A stretch of DNA of 64,000 nucleotides. Origin: an uncultured Lachnospiraceae bacterium. Its GTDB lineage: Bacteria > Bacillota > Clostridia > Lachnospirales > Lachnospiraceae. The stretch is from NCBI GenBank assembly GCA_934351255.1, contig CAKRJH010000006.1:62001-126000 (forward strand), read 5' to 3'. The notes under the pieces are model-generated. The model saw only the letters and a program-made list of their open reading frames with translations. It made no database searches and was not told the DNA's origin. This document shows positions 8,356 through 16,324 of this stretch, piece after piece (positions within the stretch are counted from its first letter, which is position 1; each line of letters opens with the position of its first letter). The position numbers were made by a program, and so were the translations under genes.

Positions 8356-8805
8356 TCAGGAGTTCCCGGCACCGCCTGCAAACTGTTCCGCCTGCTGCAC
8401 CTGCTGGATCGTGCGGAGCTGATCCATGAGCTTGCGCTGCTCCGGGGTGAGCTGCATCAGCAGGAAGTCCATCAGCGAATTCTGGGAAGAGGTGGGATGG
8501 ACATGCCGGTAGCTCTGATAATTGGAAAATAACTTTCCGGCTTTCAGAAAATTCCAGGTGGTGTGCAGAAATTCGGTTTCAGCCGGCGTACAAAACGGCC
8601 GGATCGACTGCAGCATCTGTTCCGGATCGACAGCCGCCGGGTCGATATCGCAGGCGGCCAGGTCTGCGTCCGGGGATGTCTGGATAGTCTGCGCGAGCTG
8701 ATCGGCCTGCAGCAGCATTTCCAGATAATGGCGTCCGACGCCGGATGTATGGGGAAGGGCAGCCTGCATCATGGAGATGCGGCGGCGTTGTTCCTGTTGA
8801 TTCAT
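8356..8805 (-). CDS. Hypothetical protein, partner of the preceding small protein
   Basis: The 149-residue protein is soluble and helical with many Gln and Leu residues. AAAGGAGG lies upstream of two possible ATG codons at 8811 and 8805; the second has the better spacing. Domain families are not recognised. It is in the same direction as the 88-residue gene 107 bp away and probably shares its transcript. It diverges from the XRE-pot operon, so the two could share a control region, but no functional link can be shown. Confidence 0.65.
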   Translation of the reverse strand: MNQQEQRRRISMMQAALPHTSGVGRHYLEMLLQADQLAQTIQTSPDADLAACDIDPAAVDPEQMLQSIRPFCTPAETEFLHTTWNFLKAGKLFSNYQSYRHVHPTSSQNSLMDFLLMQLTPEQRKLMDQLRTIQQVQQAEQFAGGAGNS

Positions 8806-8877
8806 AGTCATTTACCTCCTTTGCTACAACCTATGAGGGGGCAGCGGGTAATATGACGGAAAATGAGTAATATGACA

Positions 8878-8905
8878 TTGACAAGTGGGAGAATCCGCGT
8901 ATAAT
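8878..8905 (+). promoter_or_regulatory. Promoter of the XRE-potABCD operon
   Basis: A consensus TTGACA (8878-8883) and TATAAT (8900-8905) are 16 bases apart. The strong consensus suggests high basal activity that needs repression. Confidence 0.75.
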
Positions 8906-8916
8906 AATCTTGGTGA

Positions 8917-8945
8917 GTTTAGTTTTACTAAACTTTATGTTTAGT
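8917..8945 (+). promoter_or_regulatory. Palindromic operator GTTTAGT-TTT-ACTAAAC with a third half-site
   Basis: GTTTAGT (8917-8923) and ACTAAAC (8927-8933) make a perfect dyad, and GTTTAGT recurs at 8939-8945. The dyad lies 12 bases after the -10 box, where a bound repressor would block transcription. The XRE-cupin gene begins at 8987, so autorepression is the natural reading. Confidence 0.7.
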
Positions 8946-8986
8946 ATTAGATGAATTATCGGGAAACCATAAAGAGGAAATTGCAT

Positions 8987-9523
8987 ATGGATATAGGAGA
9001 AAAGATCAAGAACCTCCGGGTGCAGAATGGTCTGACCCAGGAAGAACTTGCGGATCGCTGTGAGCTGAGCAAGGGATTTATCTCGCAGCTTGAGCATGAC
9101 AATGCCTCCCCGTCGATCGCGACGCTCGAGGATATTCTGCAGTGTCTGGGGAGCAGTCTGGAAGCCTTTTTCGCCAAGACCAGCCAGGAACAGATCGTGT
9201 TTTCGGAGGAAGAGTTTTTTGAGAAGGTGGATGAAAAAGAGGGCAATACCATCGAATGGATCATCCCCAATGCCCAGAAGAATCAGATGGAACCGATCCG
9301 TCTGACGCTGCAGCCGGGAGGCAGGGTCTACCCGGACAATCCCCATGAGGGAGAGGAGTTTGGCTATGTCCTGAAAGGACGTGTGCTGATCCATCTGGGG
9401 CATGCCGTGTACGAGGCGAAAAAGGGGGAGGCCTTTTATTTCCGGCCGGATAAGACACATTACATTACCGCGGGCAGACATGCGGCCCAGATCCTCTGGG
9501 TGTCTACGCCGCCATCATTTTAA
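8987..9523 (+). CDS. XRE-family regulator with C-terminal cupin (PuuR-like)
   Basis: The 178-residue protein has a helix-turn-helix (about 4-58, IKNLRVQNGLTQEELADRC then SKGFISQLEHDNASPSIATL) and a C-terminal cupin_2 domain (about 105-175, PHEGEEFGYVLKGRVLIHLG). This is the layout of PuuR/RamB-like repressors that sense polyamines. It is the first gene of an operon with potABCD, the common arrangement in Firmicutes, which supports control of polyamine uptake. I start at 8987 because AGAGGA precedes it; an upstream ATG at 8951 overlaps operator DNA and has no ribosome binding site. Confidence 0.9.
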   Translation: MDIGEKIKNLRVQNGLTQEELADRCELSKGFISQLEHDNASPSIATLEDILQCLGSSLEAFFAKTSQEQIVFSEEEFFEKVDEKEGNTIEWIIPNAQKNQMEPIRLTLQPGGRVYPDNPHEGEEFGYVLKGRVLIHLGHAVYEAKKGEAFYFRPDKTHYITAGRHAAQILWVSTPPSF

Positions 9524-9545
9524 TACACAATGAAATGGAGTAGTT

Positions 9546-10625
9546 ATGGCAAGAAAACTGATCGAACTGATGGACATTAAAAAGTCCTATGGAGATAAGG
9601 TCATCCTGGATGATCTGAATCTGTACATGAATGAGAACCGCTTTCTGACACTGCTTGGGCCAAGCGGCTGCGGAAAGACAACAACCCTGCGTATTCTGGG
9701 AGGCTTTGAACAGCCGGACAGCGGCCGCGTGCTGTTTGACGGCCGGGACATTACCGGGACAGCGCCCAATGAGCGTCCGCTCAACACGGTATTCCAGAAA
9801 TATGCGCTGTTTACCCATATGAATATTGAGGAGAATATTGCGTTTGGACTCAAGGTTCACAAGAAATCAAAGTCCTATATTCGGGACAAGATCAAATATG
9901 CGCTCAAACTGGTCAATCTGGACGGATTTGAGAAGCGGATGCCGGAGTCATTGTCCGGCGGGCAGCAGCAGAGAATAGCGATCGCCAGAGCCATTGTCAA
10001 TGAGCCGAAGGTGCTTCTGTTAGATGAGCCGCTCGGTGCGCTGGATCTGAAGATGCGCCAGGATATGCAGTATGAGCTGATACGTCTGAAAAATGAGCTT
10101 GGCATTACCTTTGTCTATGTCACCCATGACCAGGAGGAAGCCCTGACGATGAGTGATACGATCGTGGTTATGAACCAGGGATATATCCAGCAGATCGGAA
10201 CGCCGGAGGATATTTACAATGAGCCGCAGAATGCGTTCGTGGCGGACTTTATCGGGGAGAGCAATATCATTGCCTCCACCATGATCGAGGACAAGGTTGT
10301 GGAGATCCAGGGAACCAGATTCCGGTGTGTGGATGTGGGATTTGGACAGAACAAGCCGGTGGATGTAGTGATCCGTCCGGAGGATATTGTGCTTGGCCGT
10401 CCGGAGGACGGGATCATCAGTGGCGTGGTCACCTCTGCAATCTTCAAGGGCGTGCATTATGAGATGGAAGTGGAAGCGGCGGGTTTTGAGTGGCTGGTTC
10501 ACAGCACCGTGCTCAAGGAGCCGGGGACGCGGGTTGGACTCTGGGTGGATCCGTTCAATATTCAGATCATGAACAAGCCGGAGTCGGAGGACGAGGAAGT
10601 ATTGTCTGATCCGGATGACATGTAA
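9546..10625 (+). CDS. potA: Spermidine/putrescine ABC transporter ATP-binding protein
   Basis: The 359-residue ATPase energises polyamine import at the inner face of the membrane. Walker A is GPSGCGKTT near residue 38, the ABC signature is LSGGQQQR near 138, Walker B is VLLLDEPLGALD, and the switch histidine is in YVTHDQEEALTMSD. The C-terminal TOBE domain (from about 275) is typical of the PotA/CUT1-like group. It follows the XRE-cupin gene by 22 bp and overlaps no other gene. The permease and binding-protein genes follow directly. Confidence 0.95.
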   Translation: MARKLIELMDIKKSYGDKVILDDLNLYMNENRFLTLLGPSGCGKTTTLRILGGFEQPDSGRVLFDGRDITGTAPNERPLNTVFQKYALFTHMNIEENIAFGLKVHKKSKSYIRDKIKYALKLVNLDGFEKRMPESLSGGQQQRIAIARAIVNEPKVLLLDEPLGALDLKMRQDMQYELIRLKNELGITFVYVTHDQEEALTMSDTIVVMNQGYIQQIGTPEDIYNEPQNAFVADFIGESNIIASTMIEDKVVEIQGTRFRCVDVGFGQNKPVDVVIRPEDIVLGRPEDGIISGVVTSAIFKGVHYEMEVEAAGFEWLVHSTVLKEPGTRVGLWVDPFNIQIMNKPESEDEEVLSDPDDM

Positions 10626-10641
10626 GACAGGAGAGACGACT

Positions 10642-11469
10642 ATGAAACGATTTGGAACAAAACTGCTGGCGGGGCCTTATGTGATCTGGATGCTGGTGTT
10701 TACGGTGATCCCGCTGTTTCTGATCCTTTACAATGCCTTTACGACGGGCAGCGGAGCGTTTACCATGGACAATGTGCTGGCAATCGCAGACCCGGTCAAT
10801 GCCGGTCCGCTGTGGCTGAGTCTTCGTATGTCGGTGGTGATTACGCTGGTCTGCCTGCTGCTGGCATTTCCGCTGGCAATGATCCTGCGCCGTCATTCCA
10901 GCAACAAAAAAAGTTTTATCGTGCTGATCTTTATCCTGCCGATGTGGATGAACTTCATGCTCCGGACACTGGCCTGGAGACTGATCTTTCTGAACAACGG
11001 ATTCCTGAATGCGTTCTTACAGACATTGGGATTGGGGAAGATTTATCTGATGAACACCAAGACCGCGATCATCATTGGTACTGCATATGATTATTTTCCG
11101 TTCATGGTGCTGCCGATCTACAATGCACTGGTGAAGATACCGGATGACGTCATCAATGCGGCCAAGGATCTGGGCGCAGGCTGGGGATATATCCTGCGCA
11201 GGATCATTATCCCGCTGTCGCTGCCGGGAGTGGTCAGTGGCATTACCATGGTGCTGGTACCGTCCATGAGCGAATTTGTCATTGCGTCCATGCTGGGAGG
11301 TGGCAAGGTGTATCTGATCGGCAATGTGATCGAGCAGGCGTTCAATTCCGGCTACGCGGACACTCATCTGGGATCCGGACTGTCGCTGAGCCTGATGGGG
11401 CTGATCATTATCAGCATGGTGATCTACCGGTTCTTTGACCGGGGAGAGGAGGAGAATGTTCTATGGTAA
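10642..11469 (+). CDS. potB: Spermidine/putrescine ABC transporter permease PotB
   Basis: The 275-residue membrane protein has six hydrophobic segments and the EAA-type cytoplasmic loop NAAKDLGAGWGYILRRIIIPLSLPG that contacts PotA. The start at 10642 has GGAGAG upstream. Its last 7 bases overlap potC, so translation is coupled. It forms the permease heterodimer with PotC. Confidence 0.93.
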   Translation: MKRFGTKLLAGPYVIWMLVFTVIPLFLILYNAFTTGSGAFTMDNVLAIADPVNAGPLWLSLRMSVVITLVCLLLAFPLAMILRRHSSNKKSFIVLIFILPMWMNFMLRTLAWRLIFLNNGFLNAFLQTLGLGKIYLMNTKTAIIIGTAYDYFPFMVLPIYNALVKIPDDVINAAKDLGAGWGYILRRIIIPLSLPGVVSGITMVLVPSMSEFVIASMLGGGKVYLIGNVIEQAFNSGYADTHLGSGLSLSLMGLIIISMVIYRFFDRGEEENVLW

Positions 11470-12245
11470 AGAAGATTCGAAATGGACTGGGAAATCTTTA
11501 TCTGGTCCTGATCCTGCTGATGCTGTATCTTCCAATCGGTATCCTGATCGTCTCCTCGTTCAATGCCTCTCCGAGAAACAAGGCGGTGTGGGGCGGTTTT
11601 TCCCTGGCGGGCTACAAAAATCTGATTCACAATGAGGTGATCATGCAGGCGTTGTGGACGACGCTGCTCCTGGCGGCCGGAGCCGGTATTCTTGCAACGG
11701 TGCTTGGGACCATGGTCTGCATTGCGATGGTCAGTATGCGCAGAAAATGGCGTACGGCGATCATGGGCGTGACCAATATTCCGCTGCTCAATGCAGACAT
11801 TGTCACCGGTATTGCCCTGATGCTTTTGTTTTCAAGGTTTACGGAACTGAGTTTTGGGACTATGATGATCGCCCATGTCACGCTGATCATCCCGTATGTG
11901 GTGCTCAGTGTCCAGCCGAAGATGGCACAGTTTAACCTCTCTGCTTATGAGGCGGCGGTCGATCTGGGAGCCAGTCCGGTGTACGCTATCTGGAAGATTG
12001 TGATCCCGGATATTTTTCCGGGGATCCTGGCAGGATTTATGCTCGCTTTTACCATGTCTCTGGATGATTTTTCGGTGACGTATTTTACGAAGGCTCCGGG
12101 TATCCACACACTGTCTACCATGATCAATGCAGAGTACCGCAAGGGGATCCAGACGGAGATCTATGCGTTGTCGACACTGGTCTTTCTGGCGGTCCTGCTG
12201 GTGTTGTTTGTGGTGAACCGCAGAAGCGCGGAAAAGAGTGAGTAA
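11463..12245 (+). CDS. potC: Spermidine/putrescine ABC transporter permease PotC
   Basis: The 260-residue membrane protein has six predicted helices. Its EAA loop reads YEAAVDLGASPVYAIWKIVI, followed by the typical PDIFPGILAGFMLAFTMSLDDF segment; the SLDDF motif is characteristic of PotC. It overlaps the end of potB. The substrate-binding lipoprotein gene lies 92 bp downstream. Confidence 0.94.
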   Translation: MVKKIRNGLGNLYLVLILLMLYLPIGILIVSSFNASPRNKAVWGGFSLAGYKNLIHNEVIMQALWTTLLLAAGAGILATVLGTMVCIAMVSMRRKWRTAIMGVTNIPLLNADIVTGIALMLLFSRFTELSFGTMMIAHVTLIIPYVVLSVQPKMAQFNLSAYEAAVDLGASPVYAIWKIVIPDIFPGILAGFMLAFTMSLDDFSVTYFTKAPGIHTLSTMINAEYRKGIQTEIYALSTLVFLAVLLVLFVVNRRSAEKSE

Positions 12246-12337
12246 CCCCGACAGATGCCGTGGCGGAATACGGGGAACAGGGCGGTGAATTGTCTGCAGT
12301 CCGTAAGCGTGGACTGGGAAAGGAATGCGGGATTGTC

Positions 12338-13405
12338 ATGAGATTAAACAGAAAAATGATGAGTCTTCTTCTGACGGTGTGTCTGTGCGTCTGCATGCTG
12401 AGCGGCTGCGGTGGAAAAGGTGCATCCCAGGAGAAACTGGTTGTCTTTAATTATGGGGACTATATTGACCGGGATGAGCTGGACCGGTTTGAGAAAGAGA
12501 CCGGGATCAAGGTGGCTTATGAGGAGTTCCTGACGCCGGAGGCGATGTACAGCAAGTACAAAAACGGTACCGTCAAGTACGATCTGATCTGCTGTTCCGA
12601 CTACATGATCGAGAAGATGATCAAGGAGGGGCAGGCGGAGGAGATTGATTACAGTAAGATGGAAAACATCGGAAATATCGGGGAGAAATACTGGAAGATG
12701 TCGGAGAGCTTTGATCCGCAGCGGAAGTATAACGTACCGTATTTCTGGGGAACCGTAGGGATCCTTTACAATACCAAAATGCTGGATCATGTGCCGGACA
12801 GCTGGGGGGAACTTTGGAACAGCGCCTACAGCAATAACATTATCATGCAGGACAGTGTGCGGGACAGTTTCGTGCCGGCACTGCGGCTGCTGGGATATGA
12901 TATCAACACGACGGATGAGGCCAAGCTCGAGGAGGCGCTGACCATGCTGATGCAGCAAAAACAGCTGGTGCAGTCTTATCTGGTGGATGAGGTCCGCGAC
13001 GATATGGTCAATGAGCAGGCGGCGATGGCGGTCATCTATTCGGGCGAAGCCAGTCTGGCCACGGAATACAATGAAGACCTGGATTTTGTCGTGCCGAAGG
13101 AAGGTTCCAATATCTGGATGGACAGCTGGATGATCCCGAAGGATGCCCCGCATTATGATGCGGCGGTCAGGTTCCTGGATTTTTTGTGCAGCAAGGAGAC
13201 GGCGCAGGCAAACTTTGACTACGTCTATTATTCCACGCCGAATGAGGCGGTGCTGGAGGATATTCCACAGGAAGACAGGGAAGACGATCCGGCCATCTTC
13301 CCATCGGACGAGGATCTGCAGGAATGCAGCGTATTCCATTATCTCGGGGAGAAGATGGAGGAAAAATACAATTATTTATGGAAGAGACTCAAGGCGTATG
13401 AATAG
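12338..13405 (+). CDS. potD: Polyamine-binding lipoprotein PotD
   Basis: The 355-residue protein starts with a lipoprotein signal peptide ending in the lipobox LSGC near residue 22. It will be diacylated and anchored outside the membrane. The mature part is a type 2 periplasmic-binding fold (VVFNYGDYIDRDELDRF, then VPYFWGTVGILYN and AAMAVIYSGEASLA), matching PotD/PotF proteins that bind spermidine or putrescine. AAAGGA lies upstream of the ATG at 12338. It completes the XRE-potABCD operon. Confidence 0.93.
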   Translation: MRLNRKMMSLLLTVCLCVCMLSGCGGKGASQEKLVVFNYGDYIDRDELDRFEKETGIKVAYEEFLTPEAMYSKYKNGTVKYDLICCSDYMIEKMIKEGQAEEIDYSKMENIGNIGEKYWKMSESFDPQRKYNVPYFWGTVGILYNTKMLDHVPDSWGELWNSAYSNNIIMQDSVRDSFVPALRLLGYDINTTDEAKLEEALTMLMQQKQLVQSYLVDEVRDDMVNEQAAMAVIYSGEASLATEYNEDLDFVVPKEGSNIWMDSWMIPKDAPHYDAAVRFLDFLCSKETAQANFDYVYYSTPNEAVLEDIPQEDREDDPAIFPSDEDLQECSVFHYLGEKMEEKYNYLWKRLKAYE

Positions 13406-13414
13406 CCGGATTTC

Positions 13415-13444
13415 TTGACAGTACGTTATAAAAAGGTCTATCAT
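13415..13444 (+). promoter_or_regulatory. trpS promoter
   Basis: TTGACA (13415-13420) and TATCAT (13439-13444) are 18 bases apart and lie just after the potD stop. There is no room for a T-box leader. Confidence 0.55.
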
Positions 13445-13475
13445 TAGAGAAAATTGCAAAAAGGAGATCATGATC

Positions 13476-14480
13476 ATGTTAAACGATAGAGAAGTGCTTT
13501 ACAGTGGAATGCAGGCGACCGGCAATCTGACGCTGGGTAATTATCTGGGAGCACTGAAAAACTGGTTAAATCTGAACGAGTCCTATGAATGCTTTTTTGG
13601 TGTGATGGATATGCATTCCATTACCGTGCGCCAGAATCCGGCAGAGTTCCGCAAGCGCGCCAGAAACCTTCTGGCACTGTATATTGCAGCCGGTCTGGAT
13701 CCAGTCAAAAACTGCATTTATTTCCAGTCCCATGTCTCTGCCCATGCAGAACTTAGCTGGATACTGAGCTGCTTTACCTATATGGGAGAACTGAACCGTA
13801 TGACACAGTTCAAGGACAAGGCAGCCAAACACGCAGACAATATCAATGCCGGTCTGTTCACATATCCGGTACTGATGGCAGCGGACATTCTGCTGTACCA
13901 GGCGGAATATGTGCCGGTCGGAAAGGATCAGCAGCAGCATCTGGAGATCACCAGGGATATTGCCCAGAGATTCAACAGCATTTACGGGGATGTCTTTACG
14001 ATTCCGGAGGGATATTACGGTAAGAGCGGAGCCAGGATCATGAGTCTTCAGGATCCGACAAAGAAGATGTCCAAATCCGATGAAAATGTCAATGGATCTA
14101 TCTATCTGATGGATGATGTGGACACGGTGGTGCGCAAGTGCAAGCGCGCGGTGACAGATTCCGATGCAGAGGTGCGCTATGGCGAGGACAAACCGGGTGT
14201 GAGCAACCTTCTGGATATCTATACCGCATGTACCGGCAAGACCATTGCGCAGGCAGAGCAGGAGTTCGCGGGCAAGGGCTATGGTGAATTCAAACTGGCT
14301 GTGGCAGAATCCGTCAATGCGATCCTGTCTCCACTGCATGCAGAGTATGACAGACTGATCAAGGACAAGGATTATCTGGATGGCATTATCAAAGAAAATG
14401 ATGACAAGGCAAGATATTTTGCGAACAAGACACTGCGCAAGGTCAGAAAGAAAGTAGGATTTACGGACATTCCAAGATAA
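13476..14480 (+). CDS. trpS: Tryptophan--tRNA ligase
   Basis: The 334-residue class I synthetase charges tRNA-Trp. It has the HIGH-like motif GNLTLGNYLGAL near residue 15, the tryptophan-site region PVLMAADILLYQA, and KKMSKSDEN as the KMSKS loop. AAGGAG precedes two ATG codons at 13470 and 13476; the second has the better spacing. Full length, no defects. aroC follows 40 bp downstream, so aromatic metabolism is loosely grouped. Confidence 0.96.
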   Translation: MLNDREVLYSGMQATGNLTLGNYLGALKNWLNLNESYECFFGVMDMHSITVRQNPAEFRKRARNLLALYIAAGLDPVKNCIYFQSHVSAHAELSWILSCFTYMGELNRMTQFKDKAAKHADNINAGLFTYPVLMAADILLYQAEYVPVGKDQQQHLEITRDIAQRFNSIYGDVFTIPEGYYGKSGARIMSLQDPTKKMSKSDENVNGSIYLMDDVDTVVRKCKRAVTDSDAEVRYGEDKPGVSNLLDIYTACTGKTIAQAEQEFAGKGYGEFKLAVAESVNAILSPLHAEYDRLIKDKDYLDGIIKENDDKARYFANKTLRKVRKKVGFTDIPR

Positions 14481-14520
14481 GAAGCCGGGATGACACAAGA
14501 TACCTGATAAGGAGGAGAGT

Positions 14521-15633
14521 ATGGCAGGTTCTACATTTGGAAAATGTTTTCAGGTGACTACCTGGGGAGAGTCCCATGGCGCAGGCATCGGTGTGGTCGT
14601 AGATGGTGTTCCGGCGGGGCTTGCTCTGGACGAGTCAGTGATCCAGAAATATCTGAACCGGCGCAAACCGGGGCAGACCAGATATTCGACACCGCGCAAG
14701 GAGGATGATCTGGTTGAGATCCAGTCCGGTGTCTTTGAGGGCAGGACGACGGGAACTCCGGTTTCCATGGTCGTATACAATAAGACCCAGATTTCAAAAG
14801 ATTATTCCAATATTGCAACCTGTTACCGTCCGGGGCATGCTGACTATACCTTTGACGAGAAATACGGATTCCGTGATTACCGCGGAGGCGGCCGTTCTTC
14901 GGGACGGGAGACGATTGGACGTGTGGCAGCAGGTGCCATTGCGATGGAAGTCTTAAAGCAGCTCGGTGTGACGGTGCAGGCCTATTCGCAGGCCATTGGA
15001 GACATCGCGGTGGATCCCGATGCTGTCGATCTGGACAAGATCAGCCAGAGTCCGCTGTATATGCCGGATCCGGAGGCTTCCGCCAGAGCGGAGCTGCTTC
15101 TGGAGGAGCAGATGAAGCGACAGGATTCAGTAGGTGGAATCATTGCCTGCGTGGCTGATGGGGTGCCTGCCGGGGTAGGTGAGCCGGTGTTTGACAAACT
15201 GGATGCCAACCTGGCCAGAGCGGTCATGTCCATCGGGGCCGTCAAGGGCGTGGAGATCGGAGACGGATTTGCGGCAGCAGCGAGCCTTGGATCAGCCAAT
15301 AACGACAGCTTCGGGATCAGCCGGGGCAAGGTGGTGAAAAAGACCAACCATGCCGGTGGCATTCTGGGGGGTATCAGTGACGGAAGCAGGATTTTCCTGC
15401 GGGCGGCGGTAAAGCCGACTCCATCGATCGCACAGAGCCAGGCTACTGTGAACCGGTCCGGAGAGGAGATCGATCTTTCCATCCGAGGCAGACATGATCC
15501 GATCATTGTGCCGCGTGCGGTGGTTGTGGTGGAGTCGATGGTGGCGATCACATTGTTAGACATGATGATGGAGTCCATGACGAGTCGTCTGGATCGTATG
15601 AAAACCTTCTTTGGAGCAGAGGATCATGATTAA
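14521..15633 (+). CDS. aroC: Chorismate synthase
   Basis: The 370-residue protein converts 5-enolpyruvylshikimate-3-phosphate to chorismate using reduced FMN. Its signatures are GESHGAGIGVVVDGVPAG near the N-terminus, the YRGGGRSSGRETIGRVAAGA segment, and the C-terminal RGRHDPIIVPRAVVV. The start has AAGGAGGAG. It probably shares a transcript with trpS upstream. Confidence 0.97.
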   Translation: MAGSTFGKCFQVTTWGESHGAGIGVVVDGVPAGLALDESVIQKYLNRRKPGQTRYSTPRKEDDLVEIQSGVFEGRTTGTPVSMVVYNKTQISKDYSNIATCYRPGHADYTFDEKYGFRDYRGGGRSSGRETIGRVAAGAIAMEVLKQLGVTVQAYSQAIGDIAVDPDAVDLDKISQSPLYMPDPEASARAELLLEEQMKRQDSVGGIIACVADGVPAGVGEPVFDKLDANLARAVMSIGAVKGVEIGDGFAAAASLGSANNDSFGISRGKVVKKTNHAGGILGGISDGSRIFLRAAVKPTPSIAQSQATVNRSGEEIDLSIRGRHDPIIVPRAVVVVESMVAITLLDMMMESMTSRLDRMKTFFGAEDHD

Positions 15634-15678
15634 CAGGCTGCGTGTTTTCTCATAAGATAACAAAAAGAGGAAACCGAG

Positions 15679-15888
15679 ATGCAGATATTCTGGTTTGGAA
15701 AGGACGAACCGAAGGAACTGTCAATGTCAGAGACCGGGCAGTCTTCCGGTAGTTTTTCAAAAGGGCTGTATGCCGGAGGTGGACGGATCCGTCAAATGGA
15801 TGAGCACAGCGTGCTGATCGAGGAGGAAGATACCATCTATGAGATCGATCTGGATTGTCTGCGCTGCAGAGAGTCCACCAAAGAATGA
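15679..15888 (+). CDS. Small hypothetical protein downstream of aroC
   Basis: The 69-residue protein is acidic at its C-terminus (VLIEEEDTIYEIDLDCLRC), with AGAGGAAA before its ATG. The segment GLYAGGGRIRQMDEHSVLIEEEDTIYEI looks like a short beta-rich fold. No family is recognised. It is followed at once by a strong terminator, so it ends the trpS-aroC transcript. Confidence 0.65.
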   Translation: MQIFWFGKDEPKELSMSETGQSSGSFSKGLYAGGGRIRQMDEHSVLIEEEDTIYEIDLDCLRCRESTKE

Positions 15889-15898
15889 GAAAAAAGTG

Positions 15899-15934
15899 AC
15901 AGGGTTGGCGTCTGAGACGTCAACCCTGTTTTTG
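15899..15934 (+). terminator. Terminator ending the trpS-aroC unit
   Basis: ACAGGGTTGGCGTC pairs with GACGTCAACCCTGT (one mismatch) around a three-base loop, followed by five T. Strong intrinsic terminator. Confidence 0.85.
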
Positions 15935-15983
15935 TGGGATAGAACATTAATATTTTACGAACGGGTATGTTTCTTTGGGTGGA

Positions 15984-16178
15984 TTAGAAGCCACCGCATC
16001 CGCAGCAGCAAAGGATCAGTAAGATAAAGATCAGAGAACCGCAGTTATCCTGGCAGCCTCCAAACATATTGTTGTTACCGCCGCATCCACAGCAGCAAAG
16101 TAACAGTAAGATGATAATCCAGTTACATCCTCCCTCGTTTGATGCGCAACCGCATCCGGTAGCAGCCAAATCACTCAT
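15984..16178 (-). CDS. Cysteine-rich duplicated micropeptide (chorion-class high-cysteine type)
   Basis: The 64-residue protein contains 13 cysteines and two copies of a unit made of a hydrophobic stretch followed by CCCGCGG (residues about 20-34 and 49-64). The repeat is also visible in the DNA, with about 84 bp between copies. It starts MSDLAATGCGCA behind a good GGAGG. Lachnospiraceae carry short proteins of this style, which databases label chorion class high-cysteine proteins by superficial similarity. Function is unknown. The clustered cysteines could bind metal or form disulfides at the membrane. A dyad lies just upstream of the ribosome binding site. Confidence 0.75.
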   Translation of the reverse strand: MSDLAATGCGCASNEGGCNWIIILLLLCCCGCGGNNNMFGGCQDNCGSLIFILLILCCCGCGGF

Positions 16179-16190
16179 GTGACCTCCAAT

Positions 16191-16230
16191 CTGTCGAATC
16201 TCGACAGGAAACTTATTACACTGCTAGTGT
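16191..16230 (-). promoter_or_regulatory. Two short dyads before the cysteine-rich gene
   Basis: CTGTCG (16191-16196) and CGACAG (16202-16207) form a perfect hairpin just before the ribosome binding site. ACACT and AGTGT (16218-16230) form a second perfect dyad around GCT. They could be an operator or a leader hairpin for the cysteine-rich gene. Confidence 0.4.
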
Positions 16231-16324
16231 ATGAGGAGCGGCTTGTACACTTTCCTGGATTGCTGGTTTTTTTTTCGGGAATCTGTGATATACTACACGT
16301 ATTAGCAAAAATATGGAGATAATT

